Assembly (NCBI GenBank): GCA_963922205.1
Contig: CAWUHX010000426.1
Coordinates: forward strand, 1-64,000
DNA length: 64,000 nucleotides
Source: Romanomermis culicivorax
Taxonomy: Eukaryota; Nematoda; Enoplea; Mermithida; Mermithidae
Direction: 5' to 3'
A program made the position numbers and the translations under genes. Below the pieces are notes generated by a model. The model did no database searches and was not told the DNA's origin. It was given only the letters and a program-made list of their open reading frames with translations. Positions 1-11,252 of this stretch are shown piece after piece (the stretch's first letter is position 1; the number at the start of each line of letters is the position of its first letter).

Positions 1-535
1 CAAATGCCTATCGTTTACATTTTTCTTCCAGATCGTATCATTCAAATTTTTTGATCCATTATTTTGGAAAATTCGATTTTATTTATTATATGAAGCGAAG
101 GGGCGAACTGTTATTATTGTATTTGCACAAAAAACCTTGTCGATATCGAAAACGATATTACCGTCATTTTATCTTTAATAACTTATTATTATTATTATTA
201 TTGTCGCTTAATTGTGTTTGTGTATATTTTTTGTTTCTTTTTTTGGTGATGGTCTCGCGCCTAAATTTTTGAATTTAAACCGTGGTGGCCCTAATTTTCT
301 GCCTTTATGTTGTAATGGCTTTTATTTTCCTCCTTGTTTACGCGGCATTTTCTGTTTTAATGGTACATATAATATACATTTTACTCGGATAGATATGCTC
401 TCGAAATTTTTATGTTGTTGATTTTTCGTGTTTACCATTGCCTCAAAATGGTGAAAGTTTAGAAAAGAGCCGCCATATGAAGTTTGTCTTTTTTATCTGG
501 AACCAGCTTGCAGTAGTAATATTTATATGGCGTGT
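1..535. other. AT-rich stretch, no gene seen
   Basis: No exon with protein-family character or matched splice sites is visible. The only structure is a short TTA/ATT triplet run near 182-203. Open frames here are short and of low-complexity composition. Confidence 0.5.
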
Positions 536-1482
536 CCCCAATACAGCGAAACTCAAAACAGCGATTCACTAAGAAGCGAGTCTTAATCCAGCAAATAATA
601 AAAAGTTAATGCGTTTGAGTAGGAGCACACATCATTTTTATAATAAATATGCAAATTAGGTATATTAAAACCGTTTTTGATAGTTGAGGGTCTATTTTTA
701 GTTGCATTTGGCCATCAAGTTTAACATGCTTTTGTGCAGCAGTTGCGGTAGGTAAGCACGAATGGACCATTCCAAAATCACAAAAAATCATCTGTCAAAA
801 ACGTTTGAAAAAATCATCATAAAGGTTCCTAATTAAAATTGTTTTGTATGGAGCTTACTTGCAAGAAAAATTGGATTAATTAAATAAATAAAGCAAAATG
901 AAATAAGCTGATGAAATGAAATGAATAATATAATATTAGATAGTAAAGGCAGAACAAAAAGCAAACAATAAAGAAACTAAAATTAAAATAATGTAATACA
1001 AAGTGCGAAAATTAAACAAACAGAACAAAATGTGGTTCAAAATAAGAAAAATATAAAAGGGAATAAGTCAATAAAAGAAAAAAGCGACAAAAAACATGCA
1101 TGTAGATATGTTAATAATAAACAAACGAGAATAAAAAGCCGTAAAGTTATGAAAACACATGCTATAGAGCAGTAATGTGAGAAATCTTGTGATTCGTTCC
1201 AAAATGTGTGACAACAACCAGCATCCATCAGATTGAAATAGGGGATCAAATATGCCATGCGCCAAAACGTCTACCCCGCCCAATCTCAATTTTTCCATTG
1301 TAAAGGTAACTTTTTTGAAAATTCGCTTTTTGGAGAATCTGTTTTTGAGACTTTACTGTTTTGAGAATTGAAAATCGCTGTTTTTAGACATCGCTGCATT
1401 GAGAATCGCTGCTTTGAAACTCCGCTGTATTGAAAATCGCAGTTTCGAGTTTCGCTGTTTTGTGTTTCGCTGAATAGGGGTA
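536..1482. mobile_element. Inverted-repeat element with 15-16 bp tandem units in one end
   Basis: The left end reads CCCCAATACAGCGAAACTC and continues CAAAACAGCGA. The right end, read inward on the other strand, gives CCCCTATTCAGCGAAACAC with the same continuation, so the two ends are terminal inverted repeats. The right arm (about 1310-1475) is a run of roughly ten 15-16 bp units around a CGCTG core. The interior (about 890-1110) is A/G-rich. There is no coding capacity, and I could not assign a target duplication or superfamily. Similar A/G-rich inverted repeats occur at 13840-14590. Confidence 0.6.
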
Positions 1483-1729
1483 AGGCCATTGATATTAAAG
1501 TGACCCGCCACTGAACTATCGATTAGATGCGCACTCCAAAAAGTTGACACTTTGAATTTAGCTCTTTTAATTGCAAAGAATGCTTTTTTACGTTATTTTC
1601 AATCTTAAAAAACCATTGAAAAAGGAACATTTGATTTTTTGTCAAATTGTAGTTATCAGTGAATAATGAAGTGTAAATCCTCTATCATATGCGGTAGTAT
1701 ATACGATCGAATATACAATGCATACATGC

Positions 1730-2070
1730 AAAGCATGGGAATTCTGCTTGGGGTCAGCCAGGACAGGAGGTGGGATAGAATTTTTTTGGCTTCTTGATTA
1801 CCAAAAGAAAAGTTTTCTAACTTCAAACCAATAAATTCTAACATCTATCCATGTCAGTCGATTATGCGAAACTATTCGCTCAGTCTGCTTTTTAAAGGGT
1901 TTAATTTTACTTGTTTGGAATCATGTATGCCTTGTCCAGATAATCATTTTCATTTTTATGATACCTTTTTCCTTTTTCTTTTTCATTTTCCTTCATCGTC
2001 TTTTTGATCAAGCCGTGGAGCAGAATCTGCTGGGGCTCCAGACCCCCAAACCCCCCCTTAAATATAAGGT
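1730..2070 (+). repeat. Dispersed repeat, copy 1
   Basis: It shares blocks in the same order with 8205-8600: a GGTCAGCCAGGACAGGAGGTGG-like start, a CTTGATTAC block followed by AAAAGAAAG, a T/C-rich middle ending in TTTTCCTTC, and a final CTGCTGGGG block with CCCC-rich tail. A fragment of the same start occurs at about 39000-39050. It has no coding capacity and its superfamily is unknown. Confidence 0.55.
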
Positions 2071-2299
2071 AATGAATTTTTTAGATGAAATTATACAGAT
2101 TTTGTTTCGTTCTTTATCCATTGAACGGCCGTCATGGACTTTTTTTCAATAATTGATTAGGAGAAAAAAACAACAAAACAGCACTCATGCACTTTAAAAC
2201 CAGGAGAAAAAAAAAGAAAAAGGAAACATTATTCATAATATGATATTTTTTATTGACTTTGTATGGCATCAGTGGCCGTATTCATATATTTTATACATT

Positions 2300-3573
2300 T
2301 TATACTCCACACAGATAGCTTTCGATAAAACTCATACTTACATTCAGTTTATTATTTCGTTTGAATATTTTTGCCTGTGTTTTGACTGAATTTATCCAGG
2401 CTGAATGGTTTGGTATTTTACCACTTTTTCTTGTTTTATATATAAAAAACTTGGCCATAATCAGTAGTACATTAACTATTTGAAGTTCTAGTGGATCATA
2501 CCCATTTAATATTCCAAAGATTACATCCACTCGTGAGACTTTTTTTGGTATAAGCATTTTTACTTTAAGTGAGTCCTCAAACTACTGAAGACAAAAGAAG
2601 CCATTTGTCTTACATTCAAACAACGTGTGTAGTATATCATCATTTTGGTTGTTGTCGCAAAGGTTGTACCTACTTGATTCACTGATTTTATACTCATGCA
2701 GTAAATTTTGTGTCACCAAAATATTATGCAGAATTTTGAACTGAAATTGATTATATTTATTGCTTAATTCAAGATTATATAAATTTTTCCAAATCTTCTC
2801 AAAGTTTATGAGTTTGGTGGCATTTAGTTTTGACATCCATGCCTTTTCACCTGTTGGAGTTTCCAGCTTTGCCTTTATCATGCACTCTTTGATCTTCTCT
2901 AAATCCTTCTTATCCCATACTTGAACTTCAAACTCACATTCACTCTTTGAATTGTAAGTTTTGACCAATTGTTTCCAATTTTTTGGAATTGAGCTGATTA
3001 CCTTTGCATAATCAAACCAGAAAATTTACATCCCTTTATCATCATATCATCATACTTCTCGAAATTGCATTTTTCATCAAACCAGTGGAACATATAGTTG
3101 AACTGTGTGCCCTGAAGTGATTTTATAAAAAAGGATTTCTTGCCACTTATCCCAAATCTGTTATTATTTATTTCTTGTACCATTACTTGACCTGGGGTGA
3201 TGATATCATAAATGTTACTACTCAGGACATATTTTACTGTTTCGAGAACTTGATTATAGAATGGTGGTACACTAACAGCCAGAAGGCTTGTGCAGAAATT
3301 TGATTGTATTACATTTTCCAGGCTGCCAATTCGTTCAAGGTTTTTTACTCCAATTTGGCACCATTTGCCTGGGTTATTCAGCATTCTCAGTAGCCATTTT
3401 GCTTTGAGTGACATTACTATAGCCTCAATGTATGGCATTTTAATTCCACCATGTATGTACTCTTGTATCATCACTGTCTGTTTGATTTTGGGCGTTGATC
3501 CATTCCAAAGAAAATTTTGTAGCATTCCTGTTAATTTTTTGATAATAATTGGTTCAACTACCAGGTTGATCAT
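2300..3573 (-). mobile_element. 5'-truncated LINE, C-terminal ORF2 tail (L1/Tx1-like)
   Basis: Three open segments on the minus strand (3573-2998, 2968-2582, 2557-2300) together resemble the region downstream of reverse transcriptase in L1/Tx1-type LINEs. The first holds FLWNGSTPKIKQ followed by GGIKMP and SLKAKWLLRM. The second holds QFKILHNILVTQNLLHEYKI and an LC...HTLFEC segment like the C-terminal zinc-binding zf-RVT domain. A frameshift separates segments one and two; segments two and three share a frame but have a stop between them. No endonuclease or reverse transcriptase core is present, so this is a dead 5'-truncated copy. The clade assignment is inference from these motifs only. Confidence 0.75.
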
Positions 3574-3599
3574 ACTGTAATCATGGACTTTTTCGAGTA

Positions 3600-5280
3600 C
3601 TTATATTTTTGATCCTTTTTGAAATTGCTATTTTCACTTGAGTTCTGAAACTCTCAGTAGTAGTTGTAGCGAATTCTATGACTCACATTCCTGGGTAAAT
3701 TTCAGCCCTACAAAATATATCAGATCTCAAGGTTTTCTCAGAATGTCGTAAAACTGGGTGTCTCGATAGATTTCCGAAGAACGGTTATCTTTTCGCCCCA
3801 TCAATCTCTTATATGAAACTATTCAACATTTTTGAATAGTTATAATATCTCAATTGTAAATTATTGACTCAATAAGATAATCTACATTTCTCGAATCCTC
3901 GTGAAAAATGTCTCTAAAAATGCCATGGGAGTAAAAGTACAGCAAAAATCCACACTCGAAAAATTTTCCAGTGCACGGGCAAAACTTGGATAAAACTAGG
4001 CTCTATGATACAAGGTATAAATAGATTTTTTACAGCCTGATTTGATAGATAAGGTCTGGATTGATTGTATTTGCTATTTTATCTCAAGATTAATCAACTA
4101 CAGTCTGTCGACGGCATGATCGCACGTACACTAGACCATAAAACATGAGCACAGGCGAAAAAAGTTTGTAAGGGATTTATTTACATGGTTTGATAAGACG
4201 TACGACACGAGGCGAACAAGATCAGGAGTGATTACATTACGGTCAACTTATGCTCACGGCTTTTAGTAGTTGGTAAGGGTATCCTTATCCTATGACAAGC
4301 ACAAACAGAATATATGAAAGGCCTATTGTTGGGCCGGGCTGGATCGGAGTGCTCAGGGCGGTAGAAGCCCGAAAATATAAGCAACTATAGGTAGCATGTG
4401 AACTTCCGATAATTTCTTAGAATTTTACTAATTTACCATTACTATAATTATCATTTGTTTCAGATACAGTTTCAAAAATATTTTCGATATTCTTCAACAT
4501 TTTGACGGATTTGAAAATTTTTTGATTAAATTTTTTTGATTAGGATAACGGGACAGTCGAGATAACGCTAATTTTTTATTTTTTTATAACATTAGTCGAG
4601 GTAACGTGACGGTCGATGTAACGGGACACAGCCCACCATATTTCACAGCTCAATGTGACGTTTTTTTTTGTCATGCATACATGCTGTGTATATCGTGATG
4701 TAAAAAATGGATCATCTAAACAAATTCACGAGATTACAGTAAGCAGTATACTGAGCTTCTGGTTTGATGAGTTCGATAACAAAATTTGTCGGCTCTTGCC
4801 GAAAATATTAAACTATGGTTTAAGGAAGCAGTGGAACATATCTAATGATATTGATCTATAGCCTGAAAAAATTTCCTGTTCATTTGCTATCATAGATTAC
4901 GGTAAAATGTAATAAAAATTTTGATCGACATTGTACTTTTTTATATGAAAATTCAAACAAACCGTGATCAATTGCTGATGGTTAGTGTCAATTTCCACAT
5001 CTCTAAATAAAATCACCTTTGAACATTTTTTCTTCAATGCTTCAATCTTGTTGAGTCATAAATCCTACGCTCTGGAATAGGAACGAGTTTCTACCAGTTT
5101 TAGTATCAAACCCGCTCCAAAAGCGTGGGTGTCTAAAAAACAAATAATTCCGAATATAAACATAACGTCGTTTTGTTGCCCCACTTCTTGTCGCATTCCA
5201 TATCACCAAAGAATTGCCCAATGAAACAAAAAGTTTTTTGAACGTCTACACCACTACTAACGTCTTCAGTCTCCAAAATT
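3600..5280. other. Intergenic, no gene recognised
   Basis: Nothing with domain character is visible upstream of the Kunitz gene. Near 4540-4630 there are short reiterations of a GTCGAGATAACG-like motif. A possible trans-splice or intron acceptor (CGTCTTCAG) ends at 5270, eleven bases before the Kunitz start codon. Confidence 0.4.
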
Positions 5281-8200
5281 ATGGATTTTACATTCTTCGC
5301 TTGTATTTATAGTGTTTCGGCCGTTTTTCTGCTGCCGTTGGCTCAAGGTAATGGTGTCGAGTCTGGGGGCATGTGCATTTGGCTTCCAGCTGCAGGCAAA
5401 ACAAGATGCAACCGCATCCAGCAATTTTTAGATGAAATCCAGGGGCCGGTTTCATAAAAGAGACTTTAGCTCCAAACAGAGATCTGGGGGGGGGGGGGTC
5501 GGGTGACTTTTTTGGACCGGAGGTCACTGACCCAAAATTTTCGGAGGAGGTTGCGCGTAGCGCCGAGAAAATTGGCGTTTTTGGCCATCCTTTGTTCAAA
5601 AATTGACATTTTTCATTAAGAAATCGACATCTTCAGTACTTTTCCGACAAAAAGTATAGGGGTCCCTATGACTGTCATGTGGCTAGCCATAAGATTGGAA
5701 ATTCCTGGGGGGGACGCCCAATGGCTAGCCATATGGCCAACAATTTTTGGGGTGTTCCTATAGCACTCCCCCCTTAATTACATGTATGGCTGCAACTAAG
5801 CTGTAGCTTAAGCTTTGGCTGAACTCGGTATATTATATCATTGCTGTTAAGGTGCAGCTTAGCTGCAGCTTAACTCATGCACTCATAACATCAGAAAGTT
5901 AAACTGCTGCTGAGATGTAGCTGAACTCTGTATGTTATAACATTGTCGTTGAGGTACAGCTCAACTGCAGCTTAACCCTCCCCGATATGTCCTGTGTGTA
6001 GGAGTTAAGCTACACCTGAGCTGCACCATAATGAAAATAGAGTTGAGCTATAGCTTAAGCTCCAACTGAGATTTAGCTCAAGTGTCTTAGATGAAACAGG
6101 CCCCAGATCTTCGTCCAGAGTTTGTGGTTCAAAAAATGCAATTCACTTAAAATGCTCATAGTACTTCAGCAGGTCAAGCAAGTGTTCCGATTTTGTGCGT
6201 CAGATAGCTCATTCAGTTCTAGTTCTTCGCTTCAAAATTTCCTACAGTATCCTCTGAAGGCATTCGTCCATAAAGATCCACTACTTTTTTAGAACTGAAA
6301 GTCTCTAAATAGTGGTGTTTTATGATCATGAACAAATCAACTTTCTTACAGTAGCAGTGTTTCAAAGTTTGAAACTATAATTTAATCGAAATTAATAGCT
6401 CTCGAATATTCCGTCTTAATGTGCCTCTAAGTAATGAAAATTCAAAGCCAATATTATTCCACATTCTATAAAATTTTCTGTCGAATCAATTTGTAGACGT
6501 GCATGAGTAATTTGACAATTTTTTCGAGCAAAAAATCCTACAGAAGCATCTCCAAGGGAGAAATTTTGACCACTACATAATTTTTTTATATTTTCATTCT
6601 ACAGGCATTTTGTAGTAAATAGATTAATGATCAATTTTTTTAGCTGTACTCTTAGCCGTATAGCTTAGCCCTTTAAATTTATTGATTTTTCTACGATGTG
6701 TCAAAAATAATCATGGTAAAACACTAAAAGTGTGGTTGTATGTCAGCATTGTTATTCTCAAATAATTTGTAATTCTTCATCCATTTTGAAATGGTCGATG
6801 CAGCGCGCCCACGGAAGTAAGTTCAGTAGGGAAAAAATCAGTATACTTATTACCGTAATCAATAAAAGATTTTTTTTCGTCAGTGAGCGGCAATCAAAAT
6901 TTGCACGCAGGTATGGACGAAGTTCTGTCTAAATCGATAAAGAAGAAGCATGATTTTTTTCAATGATTTTTGAGAAAATAAATTTAGCGTTTTACTACAG
7001 TATAAAGTTTTCAACCAAGTGACAGGTGTGTATCAAATTTAACCTAACTTTTGGTTTTCACCGAGTCTATCATTTTAATTTAAAGGGGCTATAGATTTGT
7101 TTTGGCTACTTAGAATGGCACTTCCAGACGGATGACACTCTCAGACCTCGCGGCCCCGTTACATGCATGCTGTAGCTGGCAAGTTTTCTGCAACATATTC
7201 GTCTGAAAATTTATCATAAAATAAATCCGATTTCATGTCAAAACATCAAAACTAAATAAACTACAAAAAACCGATTGCTACAAAAGAAGGGAAATAACAC
7301 GTCTTGTCACACTATGTTTCTGAAAGTCAACTTCAAATTTATTTCATTCCATGATATTTACGTCTTTGGATTAAGAATCTAAAAAACCGGTATTTAGGAA
7401 TGTTCGTCAAAACCACAGCCAAATCTAAATAAACGCCAAAAGCGTTTAACGTCATCTAGGTATGACCTTTCGAGCAGAGCAGGAAGTTTTTTGTTGTAAA
7501 ATTCGAGAAAAATGGGTAGCGATCGATAGATCTCGTTGAAATCAATCCAAACACAGGATTTCAAATATCGTATATTCATTTTTGATGAAGTTAGAATCGG
7601 TTAAAAATAAATTAATCTCTCCCTGATGCATAAACTCTAAATTTTTCTTTAGCAATATGCTCATTGCCCAAAAACGCCGGAACTGTGTGCGACGACAACG
7701 TCAAAGAACTCCGATGGTATTTTAACGAGAGCAAATTCCAATGCATGGCTTTCACGTTTCTGGGTTGCGGCGGCAACGGCAACAATTTCGTTTCGTTGAA
7801 AGAATGTCAGCGTTCGTGCATGCCGAGTATGTGAAAAATTTTTGGGCTCAAAAATGTCCATAAATCATATATCGTCTAAAGGTGATGGACCAGCTTGCCA
7901 GAGCGGTATGTTCGTCAGTCCACTGGCCCAACAGGAAGGGCAACAATGCTCGAAGACCGGGTGCCCCGAGGGCTTCGTTTGCCGAAGGGGTCCGTTTTTC
8001 AGTCAATGCTGCAACAAGACCGCAGAAGGTAAAATCAACATGTGTGAAAAATAATTACTCCAACATATCGAAGTGGGGGCCTCACCTAGGAAGTGTTCAA
8101 CTCAGCCAAATAAATTGCTGACACTACTCAAAAAAGTGGCTTTTCAAAACCTATAGGAATTTTTTATTCTGGAAACGCAGCTAATATCAACATACATACA

Positions 8201-10435
8201 CAGCAAAGAGATTCTGGCTGGGGGGTCAGTCAGGACAGGAGGTGGAATATGGAATTTCGTTCTTGATTACGAAAAGAAAGATTTCAGAGTCTTCTAACAT
8301 CCAAGCAGCATATTCTTCAACCTATATTAATCAGATATGTGAGATTATTTCCTTAGAAGATAGCACTTTTTGAAGTTTTCATGTTACTTTTTTGGAATCA
8401 AGTATGATTTGTTTAGAAAAATTGTCAAACTACAGCATCATTTCGATTTTTATGACGACTTTCTCTTCTTTCTTGCTCATTTTCCTTCGTCATCTTCTCA
8501 TGCTGGAAAAGTCAAATCTGCTGGGGTTCAGCAAGAATCTGCAGCAGCCAATAAAAATCTGTTGGGGATCAAAACTCCCCAAACTCGCCACGTGCATGTA
8601 TGGGTATCACTTGGTAAATCTCGTTGAGACTTTTTAAAAAACATGACTTAAAATGGTTTACCTCCATCTTTGTCGAAATTGAAAACGGTCAAAGTTTTTT
8701 AACGCTTTTTTTGACCTCCCCAGATTTATCTTGCTGAATGCTGCTATATGTCTGTAAAATTTAGAAGCAAATCTAAAAGTTTGAGGACGGCTAATTGAAT
8801 TGTATACTATTGATGAGACAGGTTACAGACAATAGATGTGTTTTCATTTGAGAATAAATTAAAAATTTCAGAAGAAAAGAAAGAAAAAGAAAGAAAGAAA
8901 AGAAAAGAAAGAAAAGAAAGAAAAGAAAGAAAAGGAAGAAAAAAAAGAAAAGAAAGAAAAGGAAAGAAAAGAAAGTAAATAAAGTAAAGAAAGAAAAGAA
9001 AGAAAAGAAAGAAAAGAAAGTAAGGAAAGAAAAAAAAGAAAAGGAACAGAGGAAAGAAAAAAGAAAAAAGAACAAAAGAAACAAAAGAAACAAGAGAAAC
9101 AAAAGAAATAAAAAAGAAACAAAAGAAAGAAAGGAAAGAAAAGAAACAGAAGAAAGAAAGGAAAGAAAAGAAACAGAAGAAACAAAAGAAACAAAAAGGA
9201 ACAAAAGAAACAAAAAACAAAAGGAACAAAAGAAAAGAAAGAAAAGAAAGGAAAGAAAGGAAAGAACGAAAAAAAATAAAAGAAAAGAAATAAGAGAAAG
9301 AAAAGGGAGAAAAGGCTAGAAGAACGCAAAAATTTTCTAAAAGTGAATAAAAATGATAGCCACGTCATCGATCTTTATTAAAAAAACCACCGTTCGTACG
9401 TACATTTGCACAAAAGGTTAAAAAACATAAAGAGCTGTGAATTTCATCCAGCTTAAAGTAAACGGATGGTTCAAAATCCTGATGCGTGCTCGCATTATTT
9501 TCTTGGAACCTCACAGTTTTTCTCAAATCGTTGTTCAAAAAATCTATCATAACCCTGAAGTGCTTTCTTGGTTGAGGCCAGAGTCACGATTTACGAAAAG
9601 CAGCCATTTTTTGAAATCTGTGATGCCACAACAGTCTATATTCCTGAAATGATTCTAGATTACAAAAGTGCAGGCCAAGTACTATTCCATATTTTTACGA
9701 TTTTTGCTGAACCGTACGCCACATCAGGATGCACATTTGTTTTTCAGATGAAAAATCTTACTATAAAAGCTATGTGCTAACGATTTTGACGGTAGCACTG
9801 ATTTTTGTCCTTTTTCATTTTGAATGCATTTTATATAATTAACAGTCGGTATTCAAAAATCAAGTTTGTCAACAACAGGAGTTTGGTTGTTACATTATGT
9901 CGTTTTAATGCAACATATAGCGCAGATTGAAGCGCTAAAACGAATTATAAATACCATATTGTTGGAGCTTCATATTAAACTGTGATTGATCATAGCTAAG
10001 TGTCGTTTTTCAAAAGTTCAGTTCGACCATCTTCGCTGTGATATAACTATGGGCTTACAAACTCATTCAACATGGGAATGAAAAATTTTAACTTCGGTAC
10101 GTCAAAGAGACGTCAAATTTGCTACAAAAAATCAGAAAAAAATAAAAAATGATGATTTTGGATGAGGTAAAATACTTTGTGAATGGTTTCAAAAACCATG
10201 ACACTGTCATCTGCCGATTTATGATTGACATGTCTCACAGTTGTCTGTTTGATTAAATCTTTGTTTTTCAGCGTGGTTCACTGCATCATATGAAAATATA
10301 TGCAAGAATGGCAAACGTGCGTATACTGTTGGAGATAACGTCTTGAATGCAGATTCCTGTGATGATTTCACATGCCCCGATGACCTCTTATGTGAAACCA
10401 CGAACCCATTGTTTGCCAAATGTTGCTCCCAATAA
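5281..10435 (+). CDS. Secreted Kunitz domain protein with two lustrin-like Cys-rich repeats
   Basis: Predicted exons are 5281-5347, 7653-7826, 7882-8028 and 10272-10435, giving 183 aa. All introns are phase 1, with GTAATG, GTATGT and GTAAAA donors and TTTAG, TAAAG and TTTTTCAG acceptors. Residues 1-22 form a hydrophobic signal peptide (MDFTFF...LLPLAQ). A Kunitz/BPTI domain follows with six Cys at 25, 35, 53, 61, 74 and 78, RWYFN at 43-47 and GCGGNGNNF at 60-68. Two repeats with pattern C-x16/18-C-x4-C-x5-C-x8/9-CC follow (Cys 86-124 and 140-181), as in the lustrin Cys-rich family. It is probably an extracellular protease-inhibitor-like protein. P1 would be Asp36 and the Cys2-Cys3 loop has 17 residues rather than 15, so trypsin-type inhibition is doubtful. 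N-glycosylation sequons lie at 47 and 125. The first intron holds a palindromic transposon and the last a long purine tract. Confidence 0.87.
5442..6104. mobile_element. Palindromic MITE (GGGGCCGGTTTCAT ends) in Kunitz intron 1
   Basis: The left end reads GGGGCCGGTTTCATAAAAG and the right end, on the other strand, GGGGCCTGTTTCATCTAAG. The right part is made of overlapping GCTGCAGCTTAAGCTACAGC-like palindromes. The left part is interrupted by a second repeat at about 5487-5783. Relatives lie at 18346-18773 and, decayed, around 26620-26780, all ending in a GATGAAACCGGCCCCAG-like right terminus. It has no coding capacity. Confidence 0.65.
5487..5783 (+). repeat. Dispersed repeat nested in the palindromic MITE, copy 1
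   Basis: It begins with a run of 13 G and ends CCCCCCTTAATTACATGTAT. It matches 17640-17955 in order: TGACATTTTTCA, GGGGTCCCTATGACT, a TGGCTAGCCA-like block, and CCTATAG before the C-run and TTAATTACATGTATG. The two copies differ by substitutions and small indels. There is no coding capacity. Confidence 0.55.
8205..8600 (+). repeat. Dispersed repeat, copy 2, in Kunitz intron 3
   Basis: It is related to 1730-2070 by the shared blocks GGTCAGTCAGGACAGGAGG, TTCTTGATTACGAAAAG, TTTTTTGGAATCAAGTATG and CAAATCTGCTGGGG. The end has local duplication of an AATCTG block. It lies wholly within the 8029-10271 intron. Confidence 0.55.
8871..9330 (+). repeat. Imperfect purine-rich (AAAGA/AAAG) microsatellite in Kunitz intron 3
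   Basis: About 440 bases consist almost entirely of A and G in 4-6 base units (GAAA, GAAAA, GAAAC), with scattered C and T interruptions that increase toward 9060-9240. It is on the sense strand of the Kunitz gene. The long Phe/Ser/Leu frames that can be read on the opposite strand are translation artefacts of this tract. Confidence 0.9.
9640..9840. mobile_element. Decayed member of the CTATAGTCTG MITE family
   Basis: Interior blocks resemble the better copies: AAGTACTATTCCATATTTTTACG, a CACATCAGGAtGcA variant of the CACATAGGACTGGA block, ACTATAAAAGCTatgtgctAACGATTTTGACG and ACTGATTTTTGTC. The termini are too degraded to place exactly. Confidence 0.4.
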
Positions 10436-11001
10436 TTAAGTTTATATTTTTTGTACTATTTGTTCAATATATTGTTCTATAAAAACCGAGTAACTATGCA
10501 CTGTGGTAGCTTACAAACAGCAGCATATTGAATTCTCCTTGAAAAAACTGTAAAAATAAGAAAGGAAATTGAGAAGATCTCGAGAGTTCAATAACGTCTC
10601 TCATGAGCAGACATAGTACAAGTTTGACTAGCCGGATTGAACATCAGTTCAAAAATACTGAAAAAGTCCTAGAATTGATTGAATCAGTCCCAAGTAATGC
10701 GAGAGTGGCAACAATATCAGTAGTCTTATGGATAGCCGTACATCAAGGCATACACTGCTGAGTAGTCGGTTTTTTAGTGGCTCTGTAGTTGTAGTTCAGT
10801 GGTCCGGCATAAATTTGCTATTAGGATGCCACAGGTATTACAAATCCTGATCCTATGATCCAAATCCCAAAAACCCGTAAAAGTGTCTGGAAGGATGTTA
10901 TAATGGCATTCGATTCGAGTAATTTTAAGCTAATCTTTTCACCCGTAAATCATAATTACGCTAAAATTTGCATAAACGTGGTCCACAGATATACAGTGCG
11001 C
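10436..11001. other. 3' flank of Kunitz gene, no further gene seen
   Basis: AT-rich sequence follows the TAA stop. No canonical AATAAA was found in the first 100 bases; ATAAAA near 10478 is the closest. No exon is recognised. Confidence 0.4.
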
Positions 11002-11252
11002 CTATAGTCTGTTTTTTATAAAATGCTTCAAAATAGAAAAGTGACACGAATCAGAGCTGCCGTCAAAATCGTTTACATAAAGTTTTTTTTGTAAAATTTT
11101 TCACTCTAAAAATTGCTAAAGGTCAGATCAGTATGATCGCAAATTTCCAGTTCTACATGATATTTTGTTCATCAGAAAATGGCAAAAATGTGAAATCCTA
11201 CTTGCTTTCCACTTTCACTATTTGGAAGCATTTTAAGAAAAACAGACTATAG
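11002..11252. mobile_element. MITE, CTATAGTCTG family, best-preserved copy
   Basis: This is a 251-bp element with inverted ends: left CTATAGTCTGTTTTTTATAA followed by AATGCTTC, right (other strand) CTATAGTCTGTTTTTCTTAA followed by AATGCTTCC. The interior contains AAAATTTTTCACTC and a TACTTGCTTTCCACTTTCA block shared with the copies at 30595, 32897 and elsewhere. It has no open frame of interest. A TA target duplication at each end would fit a Tc1/mariner-type MITE, but that is inference. Confidence 0.8.

Noticed and set aside
4655..4861. 68-codon plus-strand frame upstream of the Kunitz gene
   Set aside because: No family resemblance, no plausible start context and no splice partners; expected by chance in DNA of this composition.
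8791..9368. Three overlapping minus-strand frames of 140-166 codons made of Phe, Leu and Ser
   Set aside because: They are translations of the A/G-rich microsatellite inside the Kunitz gene's last intron, open simply because TTTCT-type repeats lack stops.
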